Below are positions 43,255 to 54,896 of a stretch of 64,000 nucleotides of DNA, in pieces. The number at the start of each line of letters is the position of its first letter. Position 1 is the stretch's first letter. Origin of the DNA: Talpa occidentalis. Lineage: Eukaryota > Chordata > Mammalia > Eulipotyphla > Talpidae. The stretch lies in assembly GCF_014898055.3 (NCBI RefSeq), contig NW_023601543.1, forward strand, positions 64,183,782-64,247,781, given 5' to 3'. Under the pieces are notes generated by a model that worked only from the letters and a program-made list of their open reading frames with translations, made no database searches and was not told the origin of the DNA. The position numbers were made by a program, and so were the translations under genes.

Positions 43255-43639
43255 ACATGGACATGCATTGCCTTCTGAAAACCATTGAATGCTGGAGCTT
43301 CTATCACCCGAGGGATCCCCCACTGACCAGGCGTCCCAGGACTCCCGTGAGTCTAGAGCGTGACGCTGAAATCAGTTTGTAAAGGTACTTCCTGGGTTCC
43401 TGAAGCACGCTGTGGCCCAGCCCCTTTCTTGGACAGAGGAGCAGGTCCCCAGTCTTGGGGTGGGTCCCAGTCGCTCTCCCCGCCCCTCTCCCCACCTCCA
43501 TGTCTCCAGTTGACCAGGGTCCTCTGTGCCCACAGCCACCACGGACCCCATAACAAATACACAGGGCCCAGGCCTGGAAGATCTATTAGTGCCACTCCTG
43601 TCACCGCCCGCAGAGCGGGAGGAGAGGCAGCCAAATGCT
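43255..43639. other. Unique non-coding sequence
   Basis: Nothing recognised. Confidence 0.4.
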
Positions 43640-44760
43640 GTGCTAATTATTCTAGCTTCCAGCAGGGTCTCGGAGGTCCCAGCCATGGTAAATCTTAACT
43701 TTCATGCTATGGTGCACCGGGATGCAATTTACTTCAAAGAGAGCATAAATCCCCACTGCGGCGTGTATCAGAGGAGTGTTACATAAAAGTGGCCCATGTG
43801 CTTCCCACCCTGGCTGCCTTCGCTCTCTCCCCTCCCCGCCCTCCCTCCATCTCTCCTTGTAAGTTTGAAAAGCCAGCCTGCGGTTGGCTACACATCTCGC
43901 ACGCAAAAACATTTACACACACGTCTGCTCCCAGCCTTATAAATCACCAGGCTTGGCGACTTGGCAGCGGGAACACAGGCGAGCTCTATTTATACCAGCA
44001 CAGTCCGCAGACAGCCCCCGGGGCCCCTCCTTTCCTGCAGTGACACCTACTGGTGCCAGCTTCGGCCAAAGGCTGGCTTTCCCCTGTAGACCCATTTCTC
44101 AGGTTGGGAGGCGGTAACTGACACAGGTCCCCAGCTGCCCCCCCATTCCTCTTCTCGCAGCCCCCTCCGGCCTCTGGGGAATTCCTCCAGCGACACAACC
44201 CCCCCACCCAGGAGTCCCAGCCCCACTGCCATTGCCCCCCACCAGGCTTGCCAGAGGGGCAGGCGGGCATCGCTGACATAGTAATTATCTTCTGCAGACG
44301 CAGGCACAGCTCATTAGGATGTCAAAGGATCATGGGAATTGGGGAGGGGGCTGCCTACCAGGTCACCCCCCCTTCCCCCAAGCCAGGCTCCCTCCCTCTA
44401 ATGCAACCTCCTGGGGGGTTGTCCAGTTGTGTTTCAAGCAATTACTTCCCCGTGAAAGACATCTGTTATCTGCGCTGACACACACGAGACTGGCGGCCGA
44501 CGTGGTTTCTGCGAGGGGCTCATGAATCCTGGCATTGTCATCACAGCCCCTGCTGGGAACGGAGGGGGTTGGGGAGAGACAGAGGCGAGTCTGTCTCCTG
44601 TCCCCTGGCCCCCTCCCAGCGACCTCTCCGGAGGCAGCCGTGCCAGGTCTAATGCTCCTAATGTCATCTTTGTAGATCCATTTATGATTCCTTGATGCTG
44701 TAATTACCGCGGCTTCGCTCCCCTTGCAGCCGCTGCCATTAGCCAGGCGGACGGCGGCTG
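43640..44760. promoter_or_regulatory. Cluster of candidate conserved non-coding blocks
   Basis: About 1.1 kb without repeats. AT-rich cores are embedded in GC-rich DNA: GTGCTAATTATTC (about 43642), GGTAAATCTTAACTTTC, CTATTTATA (43986-43994), CATAGTAATTATC (44277), CTAATGTCATC and CTGTAATTACCGCGG (near 44700). TAATTA-type homeodomain cores recur. Frames on both strands reach 219 codons but are not recognised. Enhancer function is inferred. Confidence 0.35.
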
Positions 44761-44964
44761 CAGTGACGTGGCCCTGGCAGCCTGGGGGCCTCTGTGGGTC
44801 GCTGGGGTGTGGGGGGGGCAGTGAGGCAGGACCGTCCTGGCAGATCCAGAGTTGCCCAGAGCCTGTGGTGGGGCTGACTAAATGCTGGCAATTAGTGGCT
44901 TTCTCCTGAGTGTCACCCCTGGTGGTCAGTCGACTGTGGAAAAGGCCCCCCATGCCCCCCACGC
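44761..44964. other. GC-rich unique sequence
   Basis: Nothing recognised. Confidence 0.4.
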
Positions 44965-45070
44965 ATGGCAGGATGACGCACAATTCTAATTCAGCCACTG
45001 ACACATTGGTGACCCTGGGCAAGTCACAGTTCCTCTGGGCTTGGGCTCCCTAGACCTGCAAAAGCACAAG
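44965..45070 (+). repeat. MIR SINE fragment
   Basis: AATTCAGCCACTGACACATT then GTGACCCTGGGCAAGTCAC and GTTCCTCTGGGCTTGG fit the plus-strand MIR core. Confidence 0.68.
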
Positions 45071-45637
45071 GGCAGATTCTCGGCGTCGGGGCTCCCTCCT
45101 AGCCCTGCCTTGGGCCCTCTCTTCTGTTCCCCATCTCGGCACCTCCGAGGCTCTGTGTGAACATTGGGTGTCTTTTAGAGGCCCAGGCAGGTTCCCAGGG
45201 GCATCCCAGGGACCGGAGTGGAAAGCAACCCCTCCCTCCAGACCCTGTCTTGCCAGGAGCTCTGGCCATTGTCTCAGATGCCCGATCGCTTTCTATTTTA
45301 ACACTTCCCTTCCAAGACAGAAGGCCTGGGTCACAGTCAAGGGCTGATGCAGCCTGCATCCAGACTTCGGGGGTCAGAAGAGAGGAAGGATGTGAAATGG
45401 CTTTATGCCTCCCACTTGACCAGCGCCCCTGCTGTCTAGATCACCCCAACTCCTGGCCCACCAGGAAACCTAGTTTCCCCGGGGGGCCTCCTGCTCCTCG
45501 ACCCCTCCACTCTGCAAGGGCAGCTGCGTTTCTGCACCTAGACAATGTAGGTGGTTCATCCTTTTTACCTATTTTCTAAGAAAATGGTGGTGGTGGCGGG
45601 GCCAATTTAGGGTATCCCGAATGAGAGAAAAGAATTA
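45071..45637. other. GC-rich unique non-coding sequence
   Basis: Nothing recognised. Confidence 0.4.
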
Positions 45638-45681
45638 GACACACACGCACACACACGCGCACACGCGCGCACACACACACA
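45638..45681. repeat. (CA)n/(CG) microsatellite
   Basis: CACACACGCACACACACGCGC and CACGCGCGCACACAC form an alternating purine-pyrimidine tract with Z-DNA potential. Confidence 0.93.
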
Positions 45682-46059
45682 TAAACCAAAAAACCAAACT
45701 TCTGTACCTTGCCCTCCTCTCCCCTGTCCTCCCCATTCAAAGCAAAGACGCGAAGCCTCTGATCCCGGTGTTAAAAAGCGTGTCTTGGTGTTCAAGTCTG
45801 GCTGAAGATGAAAATGGGCTCCGAACAGACGTCGGTCCCAAGGTGGTTTTGAAAACTTGAGAGGTGGGTTTCAGTCTGCGTGGTTTGTGACTCTCCGACT
45901 ACATGAGTGAGGCTACGTGGCTTCCAAGATGAGGTGGTCGAGAGCCGTACAGCTTCTGCCTCCCTCGCTGGCACACTCAGACATGGCGCTGCAAGCAGCT
46001 GGTGAGAAGTGTCGCCACAGGCTGCCATGCCATGAGGAAGCCCACTCCACGAGAGGAGG
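45682..46059. other. Unique non-coding sequence
   Basis: Possibly the left part of the LTR that follows. No firm match. Confidence 0.35.
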
Positions 46060-46350
46060 CTGCATGGCGGGGGGGCCAATCCAGTCCCGACTAACCCAGC
46101 CTTGGAGTCACTTTGATGCAAGCAACAGACATGTGAGCGAAGGAGCCTCCAGATCATCCTAGACCCCAGCCATTGAGTCACCCCTCAGTCATTCAAGTTC
46201 TCCCAGCTGAGGCCCCCGACACGGTGGAGCAGAGGCAAGCCACCTTAGCTGAGCCCTCTGAATTTCTGACCCACTGAATCCAGAAGCAGGCCAAAATGGT
46301 GGTTGTTTATACCACTAAGGTTGGGTGGTTTGTTAAGCAGCAATAGATAA
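46060..46350 (+). mobile_element. Old MLT1-like LTR, plus orientation
   Basis: Its 3' end is recognisable: GTTGTTTATACCACTAAGGTTGGG, TGGTTTGTTAAGCAGC and AATAGATAACAGC. Upstream, CTCAGCTGAGCCCTCTGAAT-like sequence agrees. A diverged solo LTR. Confidence 0.6.
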
Positions 46351-47556
46351 CAGCACCAGCCCCTTAGCCCAGGGTCCTGCCTGAAGTCCAGCCTAATGCA
46401 TGAAGACACGGACACCTGTTTTCCATAAAGGAAGCAGGAAGTTTTCTAGAAGGCTGAGATTGGCACTGTGCCAAAGGGTCTGCTGTGTGGGCCGCACGCT
46501 TCGCCCCCTCCTGCAGAACTCTGCCCAGTTCCAGAGAGGGGCTGAAGCCTGGGTAGGCCTGTCCTTGTTACCTTGAGATGAGCATCAGTGTTTGCATGAG
46601 ACCCAGGATACGGTGGCTTTCTTGGGGCAGCTCAGGTCTCATGTTAGTTCCTATGTGGCCTTGCAGCTGACCTTGGCAGAGGAGCAGAAGATGTCCTGAT
46701 GCTGTTATTCTCTCCCAGTTTGGTACTTGGCCCCAAGAGGGGCAGCTTTCAGAGGAAAGGGGAAGTGCGAGCCCTCCAGCATGAGCGAGAATGAGATCGA
46801 GCACACATCTTTTTGTGGTTTATCTGTCAAAGGACAGAGAACAAATTCCCACCCGGGTACCAAGAATGTCATCTGGCATGGTGACGTACAGGCCTTGGTG
46901 GCCACTTTATAGTTCATGAAGGAGTGGGGGTGGGAACACATTGGGCTGCCTGCAACTGGAATCAGCCTGCTGGTCTGTGTCTCCGACAATTTACAGGGAA
47001 ATCGGACCTGCTTTGGCCAGCCTTCGGAACCATCCAAAGATTGACCACACATTCGATATGTAAGTGCATCCTGGACTATTCCATGACACATTTAAACATT
47101 TAAAATTATAATTGTGGAATGAGATCATGGCCCAATTTTTACCTATCAAGTTCAGTTAAAGACAAAGACTTATTTGCGACCTGGAATTTGATGGTAAAGC
47201 TTTAGCGTGCTCTGCTTTTTATCCCCAAAGTGTTCACGAGCCTGGATTGACAAATTGTTTGCCACAGAGGGAAAGAAAGCAGCCCCGATGTGAAAATACA
47301 AATCTCCTTAAGCTTGCTTTGATTCCTGTCCAATGTAACTTAGCAAATCTCATCTTTGAAGGGACCCATTTGGGTTAAGTGCTAAACTCGACCATAAGCA
47401 AGACCCAGTAAGCCACTACTGTTTGATTAGCTGGGGTAAAGATTTAGAAACGGGGCTTGAGAGAAGAGGGAAGGAACACTTCTAAGGAAGAACTGAGAGG
47501 ACTTGGTAGGAGAAGTCGAAGTCAACTTGTGTCTGAGAGTGTCTTGGTGGCTCAGT
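46351..47556. other. Unique non-coding sequence
   Basis: Nothing recognised. The part 47080-47420 is AT-rich and repeat-free. Confidence 0.35.
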
Positions 47557-47607
47557 AGGGGGTGGGGCTGGGGTGGAGTGGAGTGGGGGGGGCCGGGGTG
47601 GGTGGGT
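47557..47607. repeat. G-rich tract with quadruplex potential
   Basis: Runs of three to eight G residues separated by one to three bases span about 50 bp on the plus strand. Confidence 0.85.
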
Positions 47608-47779
47608 TGTAATTAAGTGATGTCCTTCTAGTGCCTGGCCTCCGCGCTCATGTCTTTGGAAGCGGCCACCTGTCTTCCAGCTGTCTGGGACTGTCTGCTG
47701 GAGCAAGTGACATCACAGTGACCAGAAACCACCTCCCCTTTGTCTGGAGCAGTTATGATGTCATTCCCTCTGGCAGCGA

Positions 47780-48200
47780 AGCAGGATGTTGGCAGCTGGG
47801 ATTCCTCCGGGTCCTCCTGAAGTGATAATTGCCTTAGATTTTGTTATAAAGTGCAGCTGCTAATTATCTTGTTAAATCACAGCCATATACTTTTTGGATT
47901 TTTTTTTCTTTGCAATCCATTTAAACAGTCTGGGAGATTAAATAAAACCACATACCCTAAACAAAAACAAAAATACAACCCAGACGCACACACAAAAATC
48001 GCTGTTTCTTTCAAACACTGTAAAAATAATTTAAAGAAAAAACGCAAAGGGCGCAGATACGGCATAATTAGATTGCTTCCATTAAAAAGTCATCATTTCA
48101 ACATCCTCATATAAATATCTGCATCCCATTGCATATTTTAAGCAATTGCATAATAAGCCCCCAAGTGAAAAACAGAGCAAAACTCATTTCCTGACCACAA
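47780..48200. promoter_or_regulatory. Candidate AT-rich regulatory island
   Basis: A repeat-free AT-rich island in GC-rich DNA. Cores include GCTAATTATC, GTTAAATCAC, CCATTGCATATTTT and GCAATTGCATAATAA (POU, C/EBP and homeodomain-like). Inference only. Confidence 0.33.
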
Positions 48201-48639
48201 AAGGAGAAAGGAATTACTATGTGCCCTGAGTTCCAAGGAGAACTGGATTATATTCCTCCCACACAGACTGGAGGGAGACGGAGTTCATTGCTCCAGGGGA
48301 GAGAATGATGACAACACTTAACCGCTGTGACCCAGGCCGGCCCGCACCTCTCCGTGCCTTTGGCCCTTACAAGCGTGCAGCTCTCCCTGAGTTCAGAGGG
48401 AGGAAGAGGAGGCCCCGGGCCCCTCCATTTGGAAAACTCGCCCTGGGTTCCAGCATCAACAGGTGAATGAACATTGGGCACGACCCGAGCTTCCTGGCCT
48501 TTCTCTTATTTGGCTGTTTTCCAGCTTCTGATTTTTGCGGACCTGCTAGAAGTTGCCAGGCAGGCACAGAGGAGGGAGCTGGGCTTGGGCACGGGCCGTG
48601 AGCCATGGTGCCCTGTGAGGCCAGGGTCCAGCCTGGACC
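48201..48639. other. GC-rich unique sequence
   Basis: Nothing recognised. Confidence 0.4.
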
Positions 48640-48740
48640 TGGGTCTGCATCCTTGCCCAGCATCCGCCCCACTGAGGCTCAGTTTCCTCATCCATAAAGA
48701 GGGCTCACGCTACTTCCCCGCTCAGAGGACAGCTGCGAGG
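48640..48740 (+). repeat. MIR SINE fragment
   Basis: CCACTGAGGCTCAGTTTCCTC, ATCCATAAAGAGGGCTCACG and GGACAGCTGCGAGGGG fit a diverged plus-strand MIR. Confidence 0.65.
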
Positions 48741-49760
48741 GGTAAGCGGGCTCAGGTGGGAAGAGTCCCTGCAGGCTGCTGCTTAGCCAGCAGACATGGA
48801 CATATTGCAGGGGGTTCCCCACTTATGAAGGACACTTTTCGGGGTGGGGCTTGTTTGCCAGAGACGCCCAGGCCAGGGCCGTGTTGGTCTTCTGCTCACA
48901 GCTCGCCTGGCCTGTGACCACCTCTGGCTACCTTACCCTACCTACTTCTTCCACTCCACGGGGCTGCTCTTCCCTCCAGAGCTCCAGCCTGCTCAGCAGC
49001 TCCCTCTCACCCACTTCTTTGGAGGCAGGCCTGCCACCCGGACTTGCATCTACTCTACTGATCTGGCCCCAGAAGAAGTGCCAGGTCAGACACAGGCCCA
49101 GGTTCCCCATGCAGTCTGGTCACTGAGGGAGCTGTGTGGTGAGCTGGGGTTCCCTACCGTCTCCCTCAGGGCTGCTGGCTGCTCAGCGAGCATATGGCTC
49201 TGAGACAGCGGACCAGGAGCTCCGTGGGCCCAACTGGTTATCAGGCCCAGCCCTGGGCCACTCTCCTTATTTCCCAGGCTGGCCTGCTCTGGCCTTGGGG
49301 TGGGGGAGGGGAGGGGAGCGGGAAGCTGGAGGCTGGCAAGGCCCGTTTCCTCCAACGTCTAACTGCTTCCCCTCCACCACAAAATGCACACCCAGAGGCA
49401 CAGCCCCCAGCAAGGAAGGCATCCATTTGTGTACCAAGGGCATGTGGGGGAGGGGCAGAGAATGGCTCACAGATTGGCTGGTGTAGCCACACAGGCTCTG
49501 CTGTGAAGATAAGAGCCTGGTACCACCAGCTGCCTCAGAGAAAGGTGATGGGGGCTGGGATAGGGATGGGAGGGAAACTTTTCATCGTCTACTCATTTGT
49601 ACCTTTTGAATTTTGAGCCACTTGAATCGATTAACTATATAAAAATAGAAACGAATACAAAATCATGCACAAATATTATAAACACACATATAGAAACAAA
49701 CATGTACACACATGCATGGAAACATATCTGTGTACAAAGAACCTAAGAGGTTCTAAAGTG

Positions 49761-49762
<2 letters not shown>
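48741..49762. other. GC-rich unique, then AT-rich sequence
   Basis: 48741-49600 is GC-rich with overlapping frames of 116-140 codons that are not recognised. 49620-49760 is AT-rich with CACATA words leading into the CA microsatellite. Confidence 0.4.

Positions 49763-49795
<33 letters not shown>
49763..49795. repeat. (CA)16 microsatellite
   Basis: An uninterrupted CA run, likely polymorphic. Confidence 0.96.
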
Positions 49796-49797
<2 letters not shown>

Positions 49798-49959
49798 CAG
49801 ATTATCTGTAATTTGTACCTACATGGCATTTTGATTTCCTTTTGGGGTAGGCACCACCCTCATTCATTCTGTTCATGAAGTTTGGATGGTATTGACTTTA
49901 ATATCGCCTGTCCTCGCTGCCCTCCCAACATTCACACATACACACATGGGGAGGATAGG
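49796..49959. other. Unique sequence
   Basis: Nothing recognised. Confidence 0.4.
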
Positions 49960-50430
49960 TATATGGCCCAGGCCTCCAAATTAGAGGTCAGGATACCCCT
50001 GGCTGCAATAATGGTTCAGAGTTGGCCATATGGCACAATAGAGACCAATGAAAGTCCATCCTGCTGCTTTTGCTGCTGCTTCCAGAAGAGAGACACTTTG
50101 GTGTCTGGTATTGCTGAGTGGACAGCGTGGTCTAGCCAGCAACCATCTTTGCTAGGAATATAAAGGGAGATCCTGCCCTGGAATGAAGCCAACACTGAGG
50201 AAAATAGAGGGAGCTAGAGATGGGGAAAGGGAGAGAGGGAGGGATAGAGAGGAATGAACACACATGTGTGCACACACACAGGCTGTCCTTTTACATTGCT
50301 TGGAACTCTGGATCCAGCCATGCCTGAAGTAGGATCTATTCCATGAATTGGTCAGCTCTATGAGTAGATAACCCCCACTCCAGTGTTTTTTCCTTCAGTC
50401 CATTTAAATTTGGTTTGTAACTTTATTGCT
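49960..50430 (+). mobile_element. Old interspersed repeat, family unnamed
   Basis: GACCAATGAAAGTCCATCCTG, GAATATAAAGGGAGATCCTGCC, GGAATGAAGCCAACACTGAGG, CTGGATCCAGCCATGCCTGAAG follow a long plus-strand pattern I know from mammalian DNA but cannot assign between an L1 3' end and an LTR. Confidence 0.5.
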
Positions 50431-50799
50431 GAGGGAGTCCTGCCTGCCTGCATGTTTATATGAAGCTGAATTAGCATGAGGGGAAATATTGGGAACAGCC
50501 CAGTACAACAAGAAGAGTGGCAAAGAAAGCCTCCTAAGAGGATCTCTGTACGTCCCACCTTCTCACTGGCAGATAGAGGAATTATAATACTCAAGCCTTG
50601 GATGGTCTCCCTTCTTTGTTTGGCCTTGGCTACCAGCCCTTCTGAGCCACTGCTTATCTATCTGGCCCAAGGATGGTCCAGGTTGACTTGACCAAGCCCA
50701 TTGCTGTCCTTCCTTCTCTCATCATCCTTTTGAGCACCATCTTGCTTATCATGAATTTGAGCCCTTGAGAACACTCTGCTTCCTTGCATTATGACGAAG
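50431..50799. other. Unique sequence
   Basis: Nothing recognised. Confidence 0.4.
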
Positions 50800-50900
50800 A
50801 GGCAGCGAGAAGAGCTTAGATCAGAAATGAGAAGGCCTGGGTCCAAGCCTCGCTTTATCACATGACCTTGGGCAAGTCCCTTGATGCCTTCATTTTGATC
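50800..50900 (+). repeat. MIR SINE fragment
   Basis: GGCCTGGGTCCAAGCCTCGC then ATCACATGACCTTGGGCAAG and CCCTTGATGCC match the plus-strand MIR core. Confidence 0.72.
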
Positions 50901-51009
50901 TTCACTTTTCTCTTTTTACAAAGAGGTTCTATTATGCCTCCTCCAAGCTTCTTGAGGACAATGACCTTGTTTGTCTTCTTTCCCTTTTCCCTTCCTCGCT
51001 TCTTGTCTT
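50901..51009. other. Unique sequence with L2-like phrase
   Basis: CTTCTTGAGGACAATGACCTTG recalls the L2 3' end. Too short to call. Confidence 0.35.
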
Positions 51010-51745
51010 CAGATGCAGATGGTTGAGTTAATCATATACCTCAGATTATGTCACTCTAATATATGCCCTTTGAAGGGTATGTGGTATTTTTGTGTTCATA
51101 TGATATATGGTATACATGTGCTTTTAATTTGTAAGAATAGTAATTTAATAGAAAGCCATCGATTTTGTTCCTTTTTCACTCAACACTATATCTTAAAGAT
51201 CTATCCCTGCACTGTATGTAAATCTGGTTCATTGCTTCCGACTGTTACAAGGAATTCTGTCACATGAACCTACCGCCATCATATGTATCTATGCCACACG
51301 CATCTACCATCGTTGGATTCCTCCTGTCCCCTCACGAGGGCCAGCCAGGTGTCTTCTCTGGAACTGAAAATAAAGCTCTGATGGACAGTCTCAAGCATGC
51401 CCCTCCATGAACCTGAACAAGAGTTTCTCTAGGGCAATCCCGGGGGATTTCTGGGTCATTGGGTTTGCACAGACTTTATTCCTCTTAACACTGCCAGGAT
51501 AACTTTGCAGCGCCACCAGCAGTGCACGAGTTTCCATTTCCCCACATCTTCTACAGCACTTGCTCTTATTCAACTTTGTTAAGTTTTTCCAATGCCTTAG
51601 GTGTGAAGTGATTTGTATTTCTCTATAACTTATGGAGGTTGATGATTGCTTCATCTTCTTGGTAGTCATTAGGGAATTCCTACTTATGAATTACCCATAT
51701 CATTTGATATTTTTCCTCATCTTATTTTCTTTTTAATAATCTCCA
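51010..51745 (-). mobile_element. L1 3' UTR/ORF2-end relic, reverse orientation
   Basis: TTTTTCACTCAACACTATATC, GGGTCATTGGGTTTGCAC, CCACCAGCAGTGCACGAG, 'CCCCACATCTTCTACAGC' and GTGTGAAGTGATTTGTATTTC are in order for a reversed L1 end. Diverged, with a gap near 51330. Confidence 0.75.
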
Positions 51746-51883
51746 GGAGTTCCCATTTTGATAACAGTGAACACCTAATGAAAACCACACTGAAAAGCAA
51801 CTTATGACAGTCTGCAAGTTGATCATTGTTCTCTTTTCTGTTAAAAGTCTGGTTTACTTCTTACTTTTAAAAATAAAAAATCA

Positions 51884-52160
51884 GGCCTCCCTGGTGGCAG
51901 AAGGGGTTGAGTCTTGGTGCTGTGAAGCTACCAACAGCCTCTGCAGCATGAGTTCAATCCTCAGCCAGGGAGCTACCCACATGGCACAGCAGACCTCTCC
52001 TGTCTCGCCCGCTGCGCCCCTCAGCAGTGTATTTCCTTAGTCTGCCTGTTCTGCTCCCTGCTCTGTCTCTGGTGAAACCTCTCACTGCCCCCTGCCCCCG
52101 TACCTCTGGCCTGTACCCCAGTTCTTATATGCATAAATAAATACATCTTTTAAAAAAACA
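51884..52160 (+). mobile_element. Lineage-specific tRNA-derived SINE, head A / tail B
   Basis: It starts GGCCTCCCTGGTGGCAGAAG, has a degraded B box (AGTTCAATCCTC), and ends CTCTGGCCTGTACCCCAG with a GCATAAATAAATAC tail. The target duplication is unclear because the flanks are A-rich. More mutated than the A/A copies. Confidence 0.9.
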
Positions 52161-52269
52161 GTAAGAAGAAATAAAAATAGAAATAAAAACTCAAGCAGCA
52201 TAGTTTTGAAACAAATGAGCCAAAAGTTTTTTTTAAGCGAGTCTTTTCACTTTTTTGCTTAGTTTTGTC
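52161..52269. other. AT-rich spacer
   Basis: Nothing recognised. Confidence 0.4.
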
Positions 52270-52515
52270 AGAAGAGAAGAGGAAGGGGAGAGTGAAGGAT
52301 GAAGAGAGGTTATAAGGGTGGCAAGAAGAAATGAGAAGAATCTAGAAGAGGAATTCAGAAAGGGGAAAAGATGGTGGTAGGGTAGAAAGACAGGGACAGA
52401 GATAAGGAGGAGGAGGGAAGAAGAGGAGGGGGAGGAGACAGAAGGGGAAGGGGAGGAGGGAGAGCTGGGAGAGAAGGAGGAGAAGGAGAGGGAGGAGGGG
52501 GAAGGAGAGATAAGG
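52270..52515. repeat. Long polypurine tract
   Basis: About 245 bp on the plus strand are almost all A and G, with GGA, GAA and GGAG units. The minus strand gives false Ser/Pro/Leu-rich frames. Mirror-repeat segments could form triplex DNA. Confidence 0.9.
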
Positions 52516-54439
52516 AGATCTGGGCACAAGGACAGACAGCTGGAGAAACATTTCAATGGGTTTTGAGCCTGTTCTGAACCCCTCTGCCCCGCCAACAAAT
52601 CTCACCTCAGACTTTGATTCCTTCTAGAGCTTCTCTTCCATGTCTTCTAGCTTGAAGAACCCAGAAGAACCCACTTCTTACCCATTTGCTGCTGCGCGCA
52701 GTCTGGGTCTGACTCTGTCGACAGAGTCTTCAGAGGTCAATGCCACTGCTTCCCGTTCTTTGCTCGTCTGCCTGGGACTTTGCCACTTCTGACCCAAGCG
52801 TTCTTCTCTGGTGGGTGTTGGGGGGAAACTTGCCGTCTGATCTCACTGCCAACTTTCTGCGGGCAGGCAGAGCCCACTCCTGGGCGTGCTGTGCTCCCTC
52901 TCCCGGGGACCCGAGCCCCAGCACACACTCCATGAACATCTGCCGAGCGGCTGGCCCACGGGGTCCCACGACAGTGACCTTCTCAGCACACATCGTGCCG
53001 AGGCGACCTGCTGGCAGCCAGGCTCTCAGCTTCTCAGGGATATTTCTCATGAAACGGCTTGTCAGAGCGCCAGCCTTTCCCCTAAGTAGGAAGGGCCGAA
53101 CCGTCTCCCGATAGGGAGTCTGCGGAATGCTGATGGGAAGGCGAATGCTGGGGTCTGTGTTTAATATGGATGCGTTTCAAACCTCACCAATACTGTGAGC
53201 GGAGGGGAGTGCAGTCCCTGTGCGCGAGCGTGCGGCACTTGGAAGGCGGTCGGCATTCCAGCGGCGCGTTGTTTGTGAGTTATGTCCCAGCACCTCTGCC
53301 AAGGGAAACAAGGCAGTCTTACTCTTTTGATAAGATGTGCATGGGGTGCCTCTTGGGAGGGTTCCGAGGCTTTGGCCAGAGATGGAAGCCCTGGAAGAGG
53401 GCAGGAGACTTCCCCGGTGTCTGTGGAATGGCATGGGAAGTCACCTTGCCTCTCTCCAAAACCAGAGGATTACCCTTCACAATTGCACATTCTAGAAATT
53501 GTGAGGGCGGGTGGGGAGGGAGAGCTCTCTGGAGCTCACAGCAGCAACCCCTGCTGCTTCCAAAATCCAGCTCCTTTCTTACTGGAGTCCAACAATATGT
53601 TGCAAATACCAGGTTGGCTTTGTGAATGTGCATTGGATGTAGCCAATACACTGAACCGTAGGGTACGTAACAGCACTTCTGGCAAGTGCTAATAGGATGC
53701 TCTTTCCTGTGACTCGAGAACTGAATGAACCGGAAACGGAGCGGGCATTTGGGGTTTGGGTCTCCTTGTCCCATGGACAGAAGCCAGGGCTGTAAGGCTG
53801 CGAGCGCTGCGTGAGCCTGTGCTTTGCAACCATGGGGCAGGATTTTTTTTAATTCAAGCTCCACTGGCTACTGCCTCATTTTGGATCCAGAAGGGTTTAA
53901 TAGCTCAACGCCTTTCCCATTTGCCTCCCCCACCCCACCCTAAATTTTTTTTCAGCAAGGAGCTGGAAAGCCACCCCACCTCAGGGAAGGAAGAAGGGCA
54001 GACCACCACAGAGAGTGGCAACTCTCTCCATCCACCAGCTGCTAAGTGCCAATGGTGGCATTGCCTTGCCCCCAGTGCCATGGGGCAGGGGCAGTATCAT
54101 CTAAGATATGCCTTCTGCCGTCCAAGAAGATCTGCTTGTCAGAGGGGCGCCGTGGCAAAGAAGGCAAGGCAGGACACTACATTATCTGTGTCAGCACACC
54201 TGGAACAGTGGCTGTGGAAGCTGACTGGGAGGGATGGGGGATGAGGAAGTCTTCCTGGAGGAGGCAGGCAGCTGGGGTCCGCCTTGAAGGGTGAACACAG
54301 GGAGTGGGGCAGTGTGGAGTGGTGTGGCAGGGAAACATGAAACTGGGGAAGAACCATGTGTTTCCAAGGGTGCCCGATCACCCACGTCAGTATCACCTAG
54401 GGAGGGTAGTGGTTGGACAACCAAGAGGCCTGGGTCCAC
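52516..54439. other. Unique non-coding, moderate CpG in first part
   Basis: CpGs are more frequent at about 52690-53290 than in the surrounding DNA, but below what I would call an island. Frames of 106-181 codons on both strands overlap one another and none is recognised. Confidence 0.38.
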
Positions 54440-54896
54440 TGCAAACCTGTGGTTAATTGTTTGCAAAGATGGTCACAACCATCTTCCCAATCCCCTGCCC
54501 CCTTCCATCAAGACTCCTTCCATGGTGACTTGCTTTGACCAGTCCATAGTGGTGGAAATAACAGTGAGTTTGCTGAGACAAGGCCTTAAGAGAACTAGCA
54601 GCTTGAATTTTCACCTTCTCTTGGATCTGAGGCCACTGTGATGTGAAACAACCCAGTCTAGCCAACCAGAGGGTCAGGGGCCATGTGGAAGGGAACTGAG
54701 GCACCTCAGTCAACAGCAGCACCAAGTTCTGGACATACGAATGAATGAGGTCAGTCCTAGTGGACCTATCATGTGGTAGAAGCAGCATGAATGAACCCAG
54801 GAGAGACCATGGGAAGAACCAGGAGAAATACACAAAGGTTGTTTTAAGCCACTAAGTTTTGGGGTGGTTTGTTACACAGCAGGATCTAATAGCTAG
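54440..54896 (+). mobile_element. MLT1-like solo LTR, plus orientation
   Basis: The 3' end GGTTGTTTTAAGCCACTAAG then TTTTGGGGTGGTTTGTTAC and CAGCAGGATCTAATAG is diagnostic of MLT1-type LTRs. The upstream body (GGTGACTTGCTTTGACCAG) agrees. Confidence 0.75.

Noticed and set aside
44363..45022. 219-codon minus-strand frame
   Set aside because: Not recognised, runs into a MIR relic at its upstream end, and overlaps open frames on the other strand.
52233..52605. Ser/Pro/Leu-rich minus-strand frames
   Set aside because: They are translations of the polypurine tract's complement.
52690..53290. CpG-enriched stretch considered as a CpG-island promoter
   Set aside because: CpGs are more frequent than in the surrounding DNA but sparse compared with true islands, and no transcript start or first exon is apparent.
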